A DNA stretch of 64,000 nt from Virgibacillus halodenitrificans JCM 12304 (lineage in GTDB: Bacteria > Bacillota > Bacilli > Bacillales > Amphibacillaceae). This document shows, in pieces, positions 48,652-57,992 of the stretch (position 1 is its first letter; each line of letters begins with the position of its first letter). The notes below the pieces were generated by a model. The model had not been told where the DNA came from, searched no databases, and was given only the letters and a program-made list of their open reading frames with translations. The stretch spans positions 1-64,000 of the forward strand of contig NZ_BAZS01000020.1 of the NCBI RefSeq assembly GCF_001310895.1, given 5' to 3'. Position numbers and translations under genes: made by a program.

Positions 48652-49476
48652 ATGGGAAATGAGTCACCGCTATTAAATAATTTAAGTCTTAATCAAATTA
48701 CAACTGACAATTGGAATTTGCAAGAAGCTGTAGAGGGGTGTCTAAGGGCAGAAGTTCCTTGGATAGCTCCGTGGCGTCACAAAGTACATGAACTTGGTCT
48801 TGCAGAAAGTAAACGGATTATTCAAAGTTCAGGGTTGAAGGTATCCAGCTTGTGCCGTGGGGGGATGTTTCCTGCGTCAACTGCGGAACAACGCCAAAAG
48901 AATTTGGATGATAATCGTCTAGCTGTAGAAGAGGCAGCCGAGTTAGGAACAGATGTGTTAGTATTGGTATGTGGTTCAGCTCCAGATAAGGATATTGATA
49001 CATCAAGAAAATGGGTTGAAGAAGGAATTGAAAAGTTGGTTCCTTTCGCTGAGTCTCATGGTGTAAAGCTAGCTATTGAACCTCTTCACCCCATGTATGC
49101 AGCCGATCGTTCCGTTGTCGTTACACTCGACCAGGCGAATACAATTGCTGAAAAGTTTAATCCTAAACAAGTCGGAGTAATTGTGGATGTTTTTCATGTC
49201 TGGTGGGACCCGGATCTATATAATCAAATAAAGCGTGCACAAAATAATATTCTTGGTTTTCATGTATCTGATTGGATTGTTCCAGTACCAGATATGTTTA
49301 AAGGCAGAGGCATGATGGGGGATGGCGTCATCGAAATTCGCCGCATTCGTAACGCTGTGGAAAAAGCAGGATATCAGGGGCCAATCGAAGTGGAGATAAT
49401 TAACCAATCCATTTGGGATCAACCCGGGGATGAAGTGCTTTCTAAAATGAAAAAAAGCTATTTGGAGCATGTTTAA
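48652..49476 (+). CDS. Sugar phosphate isomerase/epimerase-type TIM barrel
   Basis: A 274-residue AP-endonuclease-2-type TIM barrel of the IolE/xylose-isomerase-like family. Metal ligands can be placed in KLAIEPLHP (Glu), VGVIVDVFHVWWDP (Asp, His) and PIEVEIINQ (Glu). AAGGGGAA lies upstream. It follows the DUF993 gene by 21 bases. It may isomerise or dehydrate the keto-sugar produced by the dehydrogenase. The substrate is unknown. Confidence 0.85.
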   Translation: MGNESPLLNNLSLNQITTDNWNLQEAVEGCLRAEVPWIAPWRHKVHELGLAESKRIIQSSGLKVSSLCRGGMFPASTAEQRQKNLDDNRLAVEEAAELGTDVLVLVCGSAPDKDIDTSRKWVEEGIEKLVPFAESHGVKLAIEPLHPMYAADRSVVVTLDQANTIAEKFNPKQVGVIVDVFHVWWDPDLYNQIKRAQNNILGFHVSDWIVPVPDMFKGRGMMGDGVIEIRRIRNAVEKAGYQGPIEVEIINQSIWDQPGDEVLSKMKKSYLEHV

Positions 49477-49489
49477 ATATAAAAACTGT

Positions 49490-49540
49490 AATGATGATGA
49501 GGGATAGTATATTTTATGCTATTCTTCATTGTTTTATTTT
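49490..49540 (+). terminator. Hairpin within the catabolic cluster
   Basis: GATGAGGGATAGTATA and ATGCTATTCTTCATT form an imperfect long stem followed by a T-rich stretch. A partial terminator or a processing site is possible. Confidence 0.5.
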
Positions 49541-49558
49541 TAATTGGGAGCTGAGCGT

Positions 49559-50562
49559 ATGAAAAAAGGTTTAATCATCATGAACAAAGATTTTGTTGAT
49601 TTAGTGTATCCTGAAAAAGTAAGAGAAGAAATTGAAAGCTTAGCGGACATATATGAAGAACCACTTTCGAGAGAGCAAGTAAAGGAAAATCCGGAAATTG
49701 TAAAGGATGCGGAAATAATCTTCTCAGGGTGGGATGGCCCGAGGATGGATAAAGCTTTTCTTGATGCTGCTCCTAATTTGAAAGCGCTCTTTTATGCTGC
49801 TGGTACAGTCAAACCTTTACTTACAGATGCGGTTTGGGAGAGGAATTTAACTATTACTGCAGCAGGAAAAGCAAACGCGGTACCGGTTGTAGAATATACA
49901 CTTTCACAGATTTTATTTTCACTGAAAGACGGGTGGAACTTTGTCAATAACATAAAGAAAGAGAAGCACTATCCTAAAAAGCCTTATTATCATGTAAGTG
50001 GTGCGTTCGGCAGTACTGTAGGAATTATTTCATTAAGCACAATAGGGAAAAAGGTAGCTGAAATATTAAAGCAATTTGACGTTAACGTACTTGCCTATGA
50101 TCCCTTTGCAGATAAAAGTGTTGCTGAAGAATTAAATGTGGAACTTTGTAGCATCGAAGATATCTTTGCAACTGCTGATGTTGTATCATTACATGCTCCT
50201 TTATTATCGGAAACAAGGGGATTGATTAGAGGTTCTCATTTTCGCTCGATGAAGGAAAATGCTAGCTTTATCAATACAGCAAGAGGTGAAATTGTTATGG
50301 AAGCTGAAATGGTAGAAGTACTTCAAGAGCGTGATGATATTACAGCCATATTAGATGTAACGTTCCCTGAGCCACCAGAGGAGAGTTCATTGCTATATAC
50401 ATTGCCAAATATTATTTTGACACCACATATAGCAGGTAGTGAAGGAAAAGAGTGTGGGCGATTGGTTCCTACATGCTGGAAGAGTTCAAGAGATATATAG
50501 AGGGGAAAAATCTTAAGTGGCAGGTAATGAAAGAGCAATACGCAACGATGCCAGAAAACTAG
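49559..50562 (+). pseudogene. D-2-hydroxyacid dehydrogenase, C-terminal frameshift
   Basis: NAD-dependent 2-hydroxyacid dehydrogenase. ATG 49559 follows GGGAGCTGAG. The cofactor fold has VGIISLSTIGKKVAEILK, with the substrate Arg in FINTARGEIV, Glu in DVTFPEPP and catalytic His in LTPHIAGSEGKECG. The first frame stops at 50500 after odd residues. Adding one G at 50464-50465 (TTGGTT to TTGGGTT) gives GSYMLEEFKRYIEGKNLKW and a stop at 50562, about 334 residues, normal for the family. All catalytic residues precede the break, so even the present product might be partly active. It could reduce a keto acid to D-glycerate for the nearby glycerate kinase. Confidence 0.85.
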
Positions 50563-50575
50563 TGAGGTGGAAGTT

Positions 50576-51328
50576 ATGTTTAAGCTTGGATTATGTTCGG
50601 TAACATTTAGGGATTCCTCGGTGGAAGAAGTAATTGATATTTCCAAAAGAGCAGGAATAAGCGGTATAGAATGGGGAGGAGATGTCCATGTGCCTCCGCT
50701 TGCAGAACGAGCGAAAGAAGTTGCCCGGTTAACGGAACAAGCTGGTTTGGAAGTGGTTTCCTATGGTTCCTATTACCGTCTCGGGCATGGAGAAAACAAT
50801 CAATTTGAAGCAATACTACAAACTGCAATTCAATTGAAAGCACCGGGAATCCGTGTGTGGGCAGGGAAGAAAGGGTCTGAACAGGCAGATGAGAAGTATC
50901 GTAAGAAGGTTGCAGAGGATGCCAGAAGAATAGCAGAATTAGCTAAGGAAGCTGATATTCGTATCCATCTCGAATACCATGGGAAAACCCTTACTGATAC
51001 AGCTGAAAGTGCTGCGGATTTATTAAAAATGATTAATCATGAAAGTGTCTTTCTATATTGGCAACCGGCTGTAAGTCAACCAGTAGAAAATAGATTAAAA
51101 AACATTGAAAAGATACGACAATGGTTATCAAATATTCATGTTTTTCACTGGCATGGAACAGAAAAGTTGCCCTTTGAAAATGGAATGGAGGAATGGAAGA
51201 AATATTTGAATAGGCTTGAACCTGGTGCAGCTGAAACGAGATACTTACTTATGGAGTTTGTTAAAGATGGTAAGGCAACTCAATTTTTTGAAGATGTTCA
51301 AGCATTAAAAAAACTTGTGATTGACTAA
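50576..51328 (+). CDS. Second sugar isomerase/epimerase-type TIM barrel
   Basis: A 250-residue TIM barrel of the xylose-isomerase-like superfamily, starting LGLCSVTFRDSSVEEVI. GIEWGGDVHVPP, IHLEYHGKTLTD (Glu) and IHVFHWHGTEKLPFENG provide probable metal or substrate ligands. ATG 50576 has GAGGTGG upstream, only 13 bases after the dehydrogenase stop. Different in sequence from the one at 48652, so a distinct step in the same route is likely. Confidence 0.82.
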   Translation: MFKLGLCSVTFRDSSVEEVIDISKRAGISGIEWGGDVHVPPLAERAKEVARLTEQAGLEVVSYGSYYRLGHGENNQFEAILQTAIQLKAPGIRVWAGKKGSEQADEKYRKKVAEDARRIAELAKEADIRIHLEYHGKTLTDTAESAADLLKMINHESVFLYWQPAVSQPVENRLKNIEKIRQWLSNIHVFHWHGTEKLPFENGMEEWKKYLNRLEPGAAETRYLLMEFVKDGKATQFFEDVQALKKLVID

Positions 51329-51363
51329 CAAATGTAACCAATAGATATGGGGAGTTGCTAATT

Positions 51364-53340
51364 ATGTATAGTTGGTTCATAGTAAAAGCCTTCTTAAAGA
51401 AAACCTCAATAAATATTGCAAATGAAGAGACCAAACAAGTAAAGGAGAGAGCCGATTCTGCTTGCGTAAACCGTTTTTTCTTTACACATCACTGGGATAT
51501 GGAACGCTGTAGTGAACCTATAACCTTCAAGGGAAAAATAGACTGGACGTACTGCTACAATGGTGATGAGGAATGGGCCTTTATGTTAAATAGACAGCGT
51601 TTTATGGCAGACATAGGCCAGGCTTATATTATTACTGAGGATGAAAACTATGTGAAACAATGGAAGAGAATCTTTTATGAATGGGTTGAGGCCAACAAAG
51701 ACAAATCCATTCATCCGTTCACATATAGAAAGATAGATACGGGGATACGACTTACAAATTGGTTGAAAGGCTATGCCTGTATTCATGATTCTACCAATTG
51801 GCTGCCATATGACGACAAAGTATTTAAGGAACAAGTGGAAGCACAAGGTAATTTCTTATATGAAACTTTTACAGCATTTGATTTTCAAAGCAACTGGGGC
51901 TTTTTGGAAGTGAATGGTTTATTGCAGGCAGCATTTATGATGGATCAACGATTAAGAGAACAATGGCTCCAGATTTCTATTGACAGGCTAGAAAAAATGA
52001 TTTTGCTCCAAATCTATAAAGATGGCATACAGAAAGAACAATCCCCAATGTACCATCATGAAGTGCTCCACTGTTTAATGGAAATCAGTATTGTTTTGAG
52101 AAGAAATAAGATCCAGATTCCTTCGTTTATTGAAGATGCTACGAATCAGATGTTAACTGCATATTACCAAATAATGAAACCTAATGGACATCAGCCCATG
52201 CTGGGTGATAGTGACGATACGGATATTCGCGGCACGTTAGCGATCGGAGCTGTCCTATTCCAAAGAGCAGATTTACGTGCGCTTTCAGGAAATAATTGTC
52301 CGCTGGATATCCTATGGTATTTTGGTGAAAAGGGTATGAAAAGGTTCGAAAGCATGGAGCAAAAACTCCCTCTAGAAACGACTTATAATTTATTGGAATC
52401 CGGTATAACTATTTTCCGGTCGGGGTGGGACCTCAATGATAATTATTTGTTGTTTGATCATGGGTCAATGGGGCAAGTTAACAAAGGGCACGGACATGAT
52501 GATAACTTACATATCGAACTGATGATGGAAGGCCGTGAGTTTTTAATTGATGGGGGGCGTTATACGTATTGTGAAACAGAAGAAAGAAAGTATTTCAAAT
52601 GCTCACATCGTCATAACACCGTAACGGTAGATGGTCATTCGGCTTCAGATTATTTAGAAACATGGAAATGGGAGAATGCTGCTAAGCCAATAGATTATAA
52701 GTATCGATTTACAGATGCTTATCAGTATGCACAGGCAGGTCACACAGGTTTTTGGAGATTGGCGGCACCTGCTCACATAACCAGGAAAATTATTGTCCTT
52801 TCCCCTTCAAGTTATTTTGTAATAGATTGTTTTGAATCTAAAGGGCTGCATAACTATACACAGCATTTTCACTTTGGAGAACAGACTCCAGTTGAACTGC
52901 TAGAAAATAAAAGAATTATAACCACTTTTAAAGACTATAATAATATTTCGATCATACCGTTGCAAACGCCAGAAGAGGTGGGGATGGCGGAAGGGTTTAC
53001 TTCCAGACATTATAATGAATTAACACAGCATCCACATGTACAATTTAAATATAAACAAAAACAAAACTTGGTAGCACCAGTATTAATACAATCTGTAACC
53101 AATCGCCACACTAATAAAGTGGTTTATAATCAACTGCCGGTTTATCACATTAACGGCTCCCCCAGAAGTAATGAGGAAGTAGTAGCCTTTAAAATAAGTG
53201 ATAATAACAGAGATTATTTAATTGTTTGTTCATTAGTAGGGAGTGACAGCTTTCTTGTGGAAAACTATCAATTATGTGGTGAACTTATCTTAATTACTGA
53301 TGTAAAAACTCATGGAGAAAAAGTTCATGTAATCCAATAG
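51364..53340 (+). CDS. Heparinase II/III-family lyase, cytoplasmic
   Basis: A 658-residue protein with an (alpha/alpha) toroid and a C-terminal beta-sandwich as in heparinase II/III-type lyases, which break uronate-containing polymers by beta-elimination. Likely catalytic residues are Asn in FQSNWGFLEVNG, Tyr-His in MYHHEVLH and His in KGHGHDDNLHIEL; RHNTVTVDGHSAS is the usual domain-two signature. There is no signal peptide, so it should act on imported oligosaccharides. ATG 51364 with GGGGAG upstream. Its cluster is rich in sugar-acid enzymes. The exact polysaccharide-lyase family cannot be assigned by eye. Confidence 0.85.
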   Translation: MYSWFIVKAFLKKTSINIANEETKQVKERADSACVNRFFFTHHWDMERCSEPITFKGKIDWTYCYNGDEEWAFMLNRQRFMADIGQAYIITEDENYVKQWKRIFYEWVEANKDKSIHPFTYRKIDTGIRLTNWLKGYACIHDSTNWLPYDDKVFKEQVEAQGNFLYETFTAFDFQSNWGFLEVNGLLQAAFMMDQRLREQWLQISIDRLEKMILLQIYKDGIQKEQSPMYHHEVLHCLMEISIVLRRNKIQIPSFIEDATNQMLTAYYQIMKPNGHQPMLGDSDDTDIRGTLAIGAVLFQRADLRALSGNNCPLDILWYFGEKGMKRFESMEQKLPLETTYNLLESGITIFRSGWDLNDNYLLFDHGSMGQVNKGHGHDDNLHIELMMEGREFLIDGGRYTYCETEERKYFKCSHRHNTVTVDGHSASDYLETWKWENAAKPIDYKYRFTDAYQYAQAGHTGFWRLAAPAHITRKIIVLSPSSYFVIDCFESKGLHNYTQHFHFGEQTPVELLENKRIITTFKDYNNISIIPLQTPEEVGMAEGFTSRHYNELTQHPHVQFKYKQKQNLVAPVLIQSVTNRHTNKVVYNQLPVYHINGSPRSNEEVVAFKISDNNRDYLIVCSLVGSDSFLVENYQLCGELILITDVKTHGEKVHVIQ

Positions 53341-53360
53341 ACTTCAAGCTATTCTTAGCA

Positions 53361-53420
53361 AGAAAGTAAAATTATTATGTTAGACTTGAAAGTTGATTTT
53401 ACTTCTTTCTCTTTTTTCTG
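53361..53420 (+). terminator. Possible terminator after the lyase gene
   Basis: GAAAGTAAAAT pairs with ATTTTACTTC (one bulge) around a 23-base loop and is followed by CTTTCTCTTTTTT. Confidence 0.4.
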
Positions 53421-53462
53421 TATATTATGATTACTAATACGTAATTAAAAAGGATGTTCATT

Positions 53463-54096
53463 ATGGAAACTACATTTTCAGAAAAACTGTATATAGGCGC
53501 GGAATGGTTAGTGAGATTAGCGTATTTACAAGTGCTGTTTTTTGCCTTTATGATAGCCGGTGCAGGGGTTTTTGGGCTATTTCCTTCACTTGCAGCAATG
53601 ATGGCCATATCACGACAATGGTTGAAAGGAAATCATACAAGTCCGTTACACAAATCATTTTATAATTACTTCAAGCAATATTTTTTGGTTTCCAATGCAT
53701 TAGGTCTATTACTCTCGTTTGCTTCAGTAGGTATAGTATTGTATATATACTGGTTTTTGCAGTTGGGAGGAATATGGTCGAATATATACATTTATATTTT
53801 ATATCTATTGTTATTTATTACTATATTAGTATGGATTTACTGGTTACCAGTGCTCGTACATTTTGATATAAAAGCTAAGCAAATTTTTTAAATATGCTCT
53901 ATTTGTTGGTATGATGCGTCCACATTATACATTGTTATTGTTGTTACTCATAATATCTTTGTATTTACTCAGCTTATTGATTCCAGGAATTATTCCGATT
54001 TTAAGCATAAGTTTGATTGTTGTCGGGTGGAACTTAATCATTCAGCGAGCATTCCAAAAGATTAGTGAAAAACAAAGACAAATAAAGCAAGTATAG
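53463..54096 (+). pseudogene. DUF624 (YesL-like) membrane protein, frameshifted
   Basis: YesL-type membrane protein with about five helices, often found in Bacillus polysaccharide-use operons; function unknown. ATG 53463 is preferred (AAAAAGGA 8 bases upstream). The first frame stops at 53891. The T-run at 53884-53889 has six T; five would give KQIFKYALFVGMMRPHYTLL and read through to 54096, a normal 210 residues. Here the error would be one extra base, unlike the losses elsewhere. Confidence 0.82.
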
Positions 54097-54135
54097 AAAA
54101 AAGCTGATTTATTCTAGTAAATCAGCTTTTTCTAT
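54096..54135. terminator. Bidirectional terminator between the DUF624 gene and the response regulator
   Basis: GAAAAAAGCTGATTTA and TAAATCAGCTTTTTC form a perfect stem of at least 14 bp around a 6-base loop. Confidence 0.92.
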
Positions 54136-54822
54136 TTAAAATTGAATTTTATTTATCATTGTAAATAAATCGTGGTCATTTATAATCCGGATAACTTCCT
54201 TCGTGTTCCGCTTATCAAATTTTTTAAGAATACTGGAAATCTGTTTTTTAATTGTCTCAAGTTCTACAGACCGTTCTGCTGCTATTTGCTTTCGAGTCAA
54301 ACCCTGACATAAGGATTTTAATATTTCGACCTCTGAAGGAGTCAATGTAGCAATAACTTGAAAGATGTGGGTGAAATTCTCTTCGAATTTTTTTACTCGG
54401 GCAAATTCCTCCCTTAATTTACTAGCAACAAATGGTCGAATAGGAGATGTATTTGAAGCTGCGTTTTCTATTGCTTCAATAATTTCTTCTTTTGAAGCTG
54501 ATTTAATAACATAGTCGGCAATATTTGTTTGGTATGCAGAAAAAATAGAATCATTATCTTTATGTATTGTTAAAATAATAATTTTTGACTCTGGTGAGCT
54601 AAAGTTTATTTCAGAAGCTGCACGAATACCTGCCATCTTATCTTCCATTTCAATATCCATTAGGATAATATCGGGTTCTTCTTCTACAGCGAGCGCTACA
54701 GCTTCTTTACCACTTTGAGCTTCACCAACTATTGATAAATGGGGTAGTTCTCCTATGATACGTGCTAACCGCCTACGATGTGCCTCCATATCATCAACAA
54801 TTAAAATAGTTAATTGTTCCAT
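54136..54822 (-). CDS. NarL/LuxR-family response regulator
   Basis: A 228-residue response regulator. The receiver has Asp10-Asp11, phosphorylation site Asp56 in IILMDIEME, and the switch residues in IILTIHK and VIKSAS. The C-terminal LuxR-type HTH reads LTPSEVEILKSLCQGLTRKQ, although the second half is less typical. Start at 54822 with AAGGAGGG. Downstream of the kinase gene by 49 bases on the same strand. It probably controls the adjacent ABC transporter/PL8 operon. Confidence 0.88.
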   Translation of the reverse strand: MEQLTILIVDDMEAHRRRLARIIGELPHLSIVGEAQSGKEAVALAVEEEPDIILMDIEMEDKMAGIRAASEINFSSPESKIIILTIHKDNDSIFSAYQTNIADYVIKSASKEEIIEAIENAASNTSPIRPFVASKLREEFARVKKFEENFTHIFQVIATLTPSEVEILKSLCQGLTRKQIAAERSVELETIKKQISSILKKFDKRNTKEVIRIINDHDLFTMINKIQF

Positions 54823-54871
54823 CTTTGTAGCCCTCCTTATTGAAGTGTATACAATTCCAATATGCCTGTAT

Positions 54872-56392
54872 CTACCTATTGCGCATGTACTTTTGTTCTG
54901 CAAGTGGTATGAGAATATTAAACCGTGTTCCTTTTTCTTTATTGCTACTAAACTCTATCGTACCTCCGTGTAATTTAATAACTTTGTAGCAATAGGATAA
55001 CCCGATACCCCAATTTGTTATGGAAGACTTCGTTGAAAAGAAAGGAGTGAATAATCTTTTTTTGTTTTCATTTGAAATCCCAGGTCCATTATCTTCAATA
55101 GTAACCATTCCCCATTTGTTTATCTTACTAGTTGTTATATGTATTTTACCGTCTTCATTATTAATTGCCTCTTCAGCATTTTTAATAATATTATAGATAG
55201 TCTCTTGAAGCATTTCTTGATCAATATATGCATAAAGTTGTTTTTCGCTTAAATCGCTGCCAATTTGAATTGAGGTGTGCTGTGGGTTAAACCTCTTAAT
55301 TGCCAATTCTACTGGTTGATTCAGGGCTGAAAACGTTGGTGAAATTCGAAACCCGGTTAGTCTATCCAAAGCACTTTCTAAGCTTCCAGAGGACTGACGG
55401 CAAGATTCTAAAATTAGTTCCAAGCTGTAGAGAGCATCCTCATCATTATTAAACTTATTTTCTTTTAGAAATTCAGCCTCCGAGCGAATAGCAAGTAGAT
55501 GGTTTTTAATAGAATGTGTAAAGCTTCTTACACCTAGAGATGCTGTATCAATATTGGTATGTGTTAATAAATTAAATTCCTTGTTAGATTTTTTTATTAA
55601 ATTATATTTATAGGCATTATAGAACATAAAGAGCAAAGCTAAAGTTACGACCAACGGAAAAAGGCGAAGTTCAATAATAGTCAACTCTGGTAACTGATAG
55701 TTATTGAAGTTACTTATAAATGTACTTTTTACCAGATTGGTAGGTGCAAAGTAAAACATTAATAAATAAATAAAAGTTAGTGGAAGTAGGCTAAACAAAG
55801 TAAAAAGTGTATGATTTCTCAAAAAACGAATTTGGTAATTTTTAAAAAAATGCCAAATCAATAAGAGAAACCCTGAAAAAAGATATATGTAGTTAACCCA
55901 ATGAAATAAGATGCTTCCATAGCCAGAAATAATTTTGTACATTTCCATATTATTATGTGTGTAAGCTACATTTTGCATATAAATGTTAAAACCGGGATCG
56001 AAAAATAAAAATTGAGAAAATGATAGAAACAGTATGGTGTAGAGTATGTATCTAATCTGTTTGATTTCAAACCACTTAGTAATACAAAAGGATAAAGAAA
56101 AAAGAATATAAAACAAATAAAATAATATGCTGCCGCCATTCAAGAATCTAATAAGTGCATCGGTATTGAAGTTTTGAAGCACCAGGTTACTCCACGTACC
56201 TGGATTAAAGTTAAAAAGTTGATTTAGTGTAACGTAATAAAGGTTAAATTTACTTAAATACAAAATTAAAGCAGCATAAGTAAAGACCGCACTAATAAAA
56301 ATTCCGTATAAAAAAATAGCCGAAATTGTATTAATACTCTTATAAATAAATAATATCAGAAGAAATACAAGTAAGATAGCAACAAAAGTCAT
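54872..56392 (-). CDS. Membrane sensor histidine kinase
   Basis: A 506-residue kinase. The first 265 residues hold about eight hydrophobic helices and little extracellular domain, so the signal may be within the membrane or come from a partner. The kinase core has FTHSIKNHLLAI (probable phosphorylated His293), the N box ETIYNIIKNAEEAI, G1 DNGPGIS, the F box LFTPFFSTK and G2 NWGIGLSYC. It forms a two-component system with the regulator downstream, divergent from the sugar transporter genes. Confidence 0.88.
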   Translation of the reverse strand: MTFVAILLVFLLILFIYKSINTISAIFLYGIFISAVFTYAALILYLSKFNLYYVTLNQLFNFNPGTWSNLVLQNFNTDALIRFLNGGSILFYLFYILFSLSFCITKWFEIKQIRYILYTILFLSFSQFLFFDPGFNIYMQNVAYTHNNMEMYKIISGYGSILFHWVNYIYLFSGFLLLIWHFFKNYQIRFLRNHTLFTLFSLLPLTFIYLLMFYFAPTNLVKSTFISNFNNYQLPELTIIELRLFPLVVTLALLFMFYNAYKYNLIKKSNKEFNLLTHTNIDTASLGVRSFTHSIKNHLLAIRSEAEFLKENKFNNDEDALYSLELILESCRQSSGSLESALDRLTGFRISPTFSALNQPVELAIKRFNPQHTSIQIGSDLSEKQLYAYIDQEMLQETIYNIIKNAEEAINNEDGKIHITTSKINKWGMVTIEDNGPGISNENKKRLFTPFFSTKSSITNWGIGLSYCYKVIKLHGGTIEFSSNKEKGTRFNILIPLAEQKYMRNR

Positions 56393-56425
56393 AAAGATAC
56401 TCCTAATTTTTTAATTTTTTAGAAA

Positions 56426-56500
56426 AAGGGGTATAAAACTTCCCCCTTATTACATTCTTTGAAAACCCTTACAATAGATTATACATTAATAATTTTCAAA
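56426..56500. promoter_or_regulatory. Inverted repeats between kinase and ABC operon
   Basis: AAGGGG-N11-CCCCTT at 56426-56448, and TTTGAAAA (56458-56465) with TTTTCAAA (56493-56500). A weak promoter TTGAAA-N17-TACATT starts at 56459. These are candidate sites for the response regulator. Confidence 0.35.
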
Positions 56501-56519
56501 AAAACAAGGGGGTTTTGTA

Positions 56520-57809
56520 ATGAGGAAAAAATGTTGGTCTTTAGTAATGTCATTATTAATCTTGGTAGGACTAGTGTTAACTGGGTGTGGAGATTCAGAA
56601 GAAAAGAACACTGCAAAAGGTGATTCGTCTTCTGAGGTTAATCTAAAAATGGCCGTGTTCCCTGCTGATGAGGAGACTTTTAAAAAGGCATATGAAGAAT
56701 TTCATAAAGAAAATCCTAATATAAACATTGAATTTGAATCGTTTCCTCAAAAGCAATATTATGAGAAAATTCGCATCCAACTTTCCAGTGGAATAGGTTA
56801 TGACTTATTTGCAGGACAAATTGACACGATGGTAGATACAGGTATTTTAGCTCCTCTAGATGAACATATAAAAGAAAGTGATATGGATGTTTCCGGCTTT
56901 GGAAACATGTATGATGCAATGAAAGTAGAAGATGAGGTATTGGGTCTTCCTTATCGAAAATCTAATTGGATGATGTATTATAACAAAGATTTGTTTGATG
57001 AGAAAGGTGTCGAATATCCAAGTGATGATATGACATGGGCTGAATTCCGTGAGTTATCTGAGAAAATGACTAGCGGAAAGGCTGGTAATAAAACTTATGG
57101 TGCTTATATCCAACAATGGCCACAAACATGGTATATGTCAGCGGTTCAAGACGGAGCTTCCATTATCGATAAAGATCTGTCACCATTCAAAGACGCATTG
57201 CAAAATAGAGTAGATCTTGAAAAAGATGGTTCAATTATGTCGTGGTCAGAACAAATTACTACTGGAGCGCATTATAACGCAGCTTTTCAAAAGGGAAATG
57301 TGGCGATGAATATTATTGGAGATTGGCATGTAGCACAGCTTCGTCAAGCAGAAGCAGATGGAGATATTTCATTTGATTGGGATGTAGTACCAATTCCTCA
57401 CCCGGAAGGTGTACAAAAAAATACCACACTTGCACTTCCTGTTGGGTTAATGATGAATAAGAATACTAAGCACGAAGAAGCAGCCTTTAAAGCTTTAAAA
57501 TTCTTTACGGGTAAAGAAGGAGCTAAAACTTTTGCATCTGAAGGTTATATTACCGGTTATGTAGATGATGAAATTAAAGAAGCATATCTCGGTGATGGAT
57601 CACAGAAGCCTGAGAATTTACATTATTTCTTAGAAACAAAGGAATATCCAGAGTACCCAATGCTTCCTGGAGTAAAAAACATTGTTGTTCAACAAATTTA
57701 CAAGCAAGAAGGGGAACTAGCATTACTCGGTGAACAAACAGTTGAGGAAACAATTAAGAAAATTGAAGAAAGAGTGCAAAGCGAGTGGGCTAGTAAATAT
57801 GAAGAATAA
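56520..57809 (+). CDS. Sugar ABC transporter substrate-binding lipoprotein
   Basis: A 429-residue family-1 sugar-binding protein, lipobox LTGC (Cys23). Features: GIGYDLFAGQIDTMVDTG, DEVLGLPYRKSNWMMYYNKD, KGNVAMNIIGDWH. CAAGGGGG precedes the ATG. It heads the transporter operon upstream of the secreted PL8 lyase, so oligosaccharides released by that lyase are the likely ligand. It is distinct from the protein at 35767. Confidence 0.92.
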   Translation: MRKKCWSLVMSLLILVGLVLTGCGDSEEKNTAKGDSSSEVNLKMAVFPADEETFKKAYEEFHKENPNINIEFESFPQKQYYEKIRIQLSSGIGYDLFAGQIDTMVDTGILAPLDEHIKESDMDVSGFGNMYDAMKVEDEVLGLPYRKSNWMMYYNKDLFDEKGVEYPSDDMTWAEFRELSEKMTSGKAGNKTYGAYIQQWPQTWYMSAVQDGASIIDKDLSPFKDALQNRVDLEKDGSIMSWSEQITTGAHYNAAFQKGNVAMNIIGDWHVAQLRQAEADGDISFDWDVVPIPHPEGVQKNTTLALPVGLMMNKNTKHEEAAFKALKFFTGKEGAKTFASEGYITGYVDDEIKEAYLGDGSQKPENLHYFLETKEYPEYPMLPGVKNIVVQQIYKQEGELALLGEQTVEETIKKIEERVQSEWASKYEE

Positions 57810-57898
57810 CTAGTAAAAGTTTTAAACTGAAATTGAATTAAAGTGAAAAGTTAGAGAATTTAACAGACTCAAAGGTTTGCAGACTATAGTCTTAAAGA

Positions 57899-57935
57899 GA
57901 TTAGGCATCAGTACAATGACTTGGTGCCTAATCTT
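57899..57935 (+). terminator. Hairpin between binding-protein and permease genes
   Basis: GATTAGGCA and TGCCTAATC form a 9-bp stem around 17 bases, followed by TTATT. As in the first transporter operon, it probably lowers expression of the permeases relative to the binding protein. Confidence 0.65.
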
Positions 57936-57992
57936 ATTAGGACCAATTATTAATTATAGAATGTCTTAAATAATTTTATTAAGGAGGAAACT

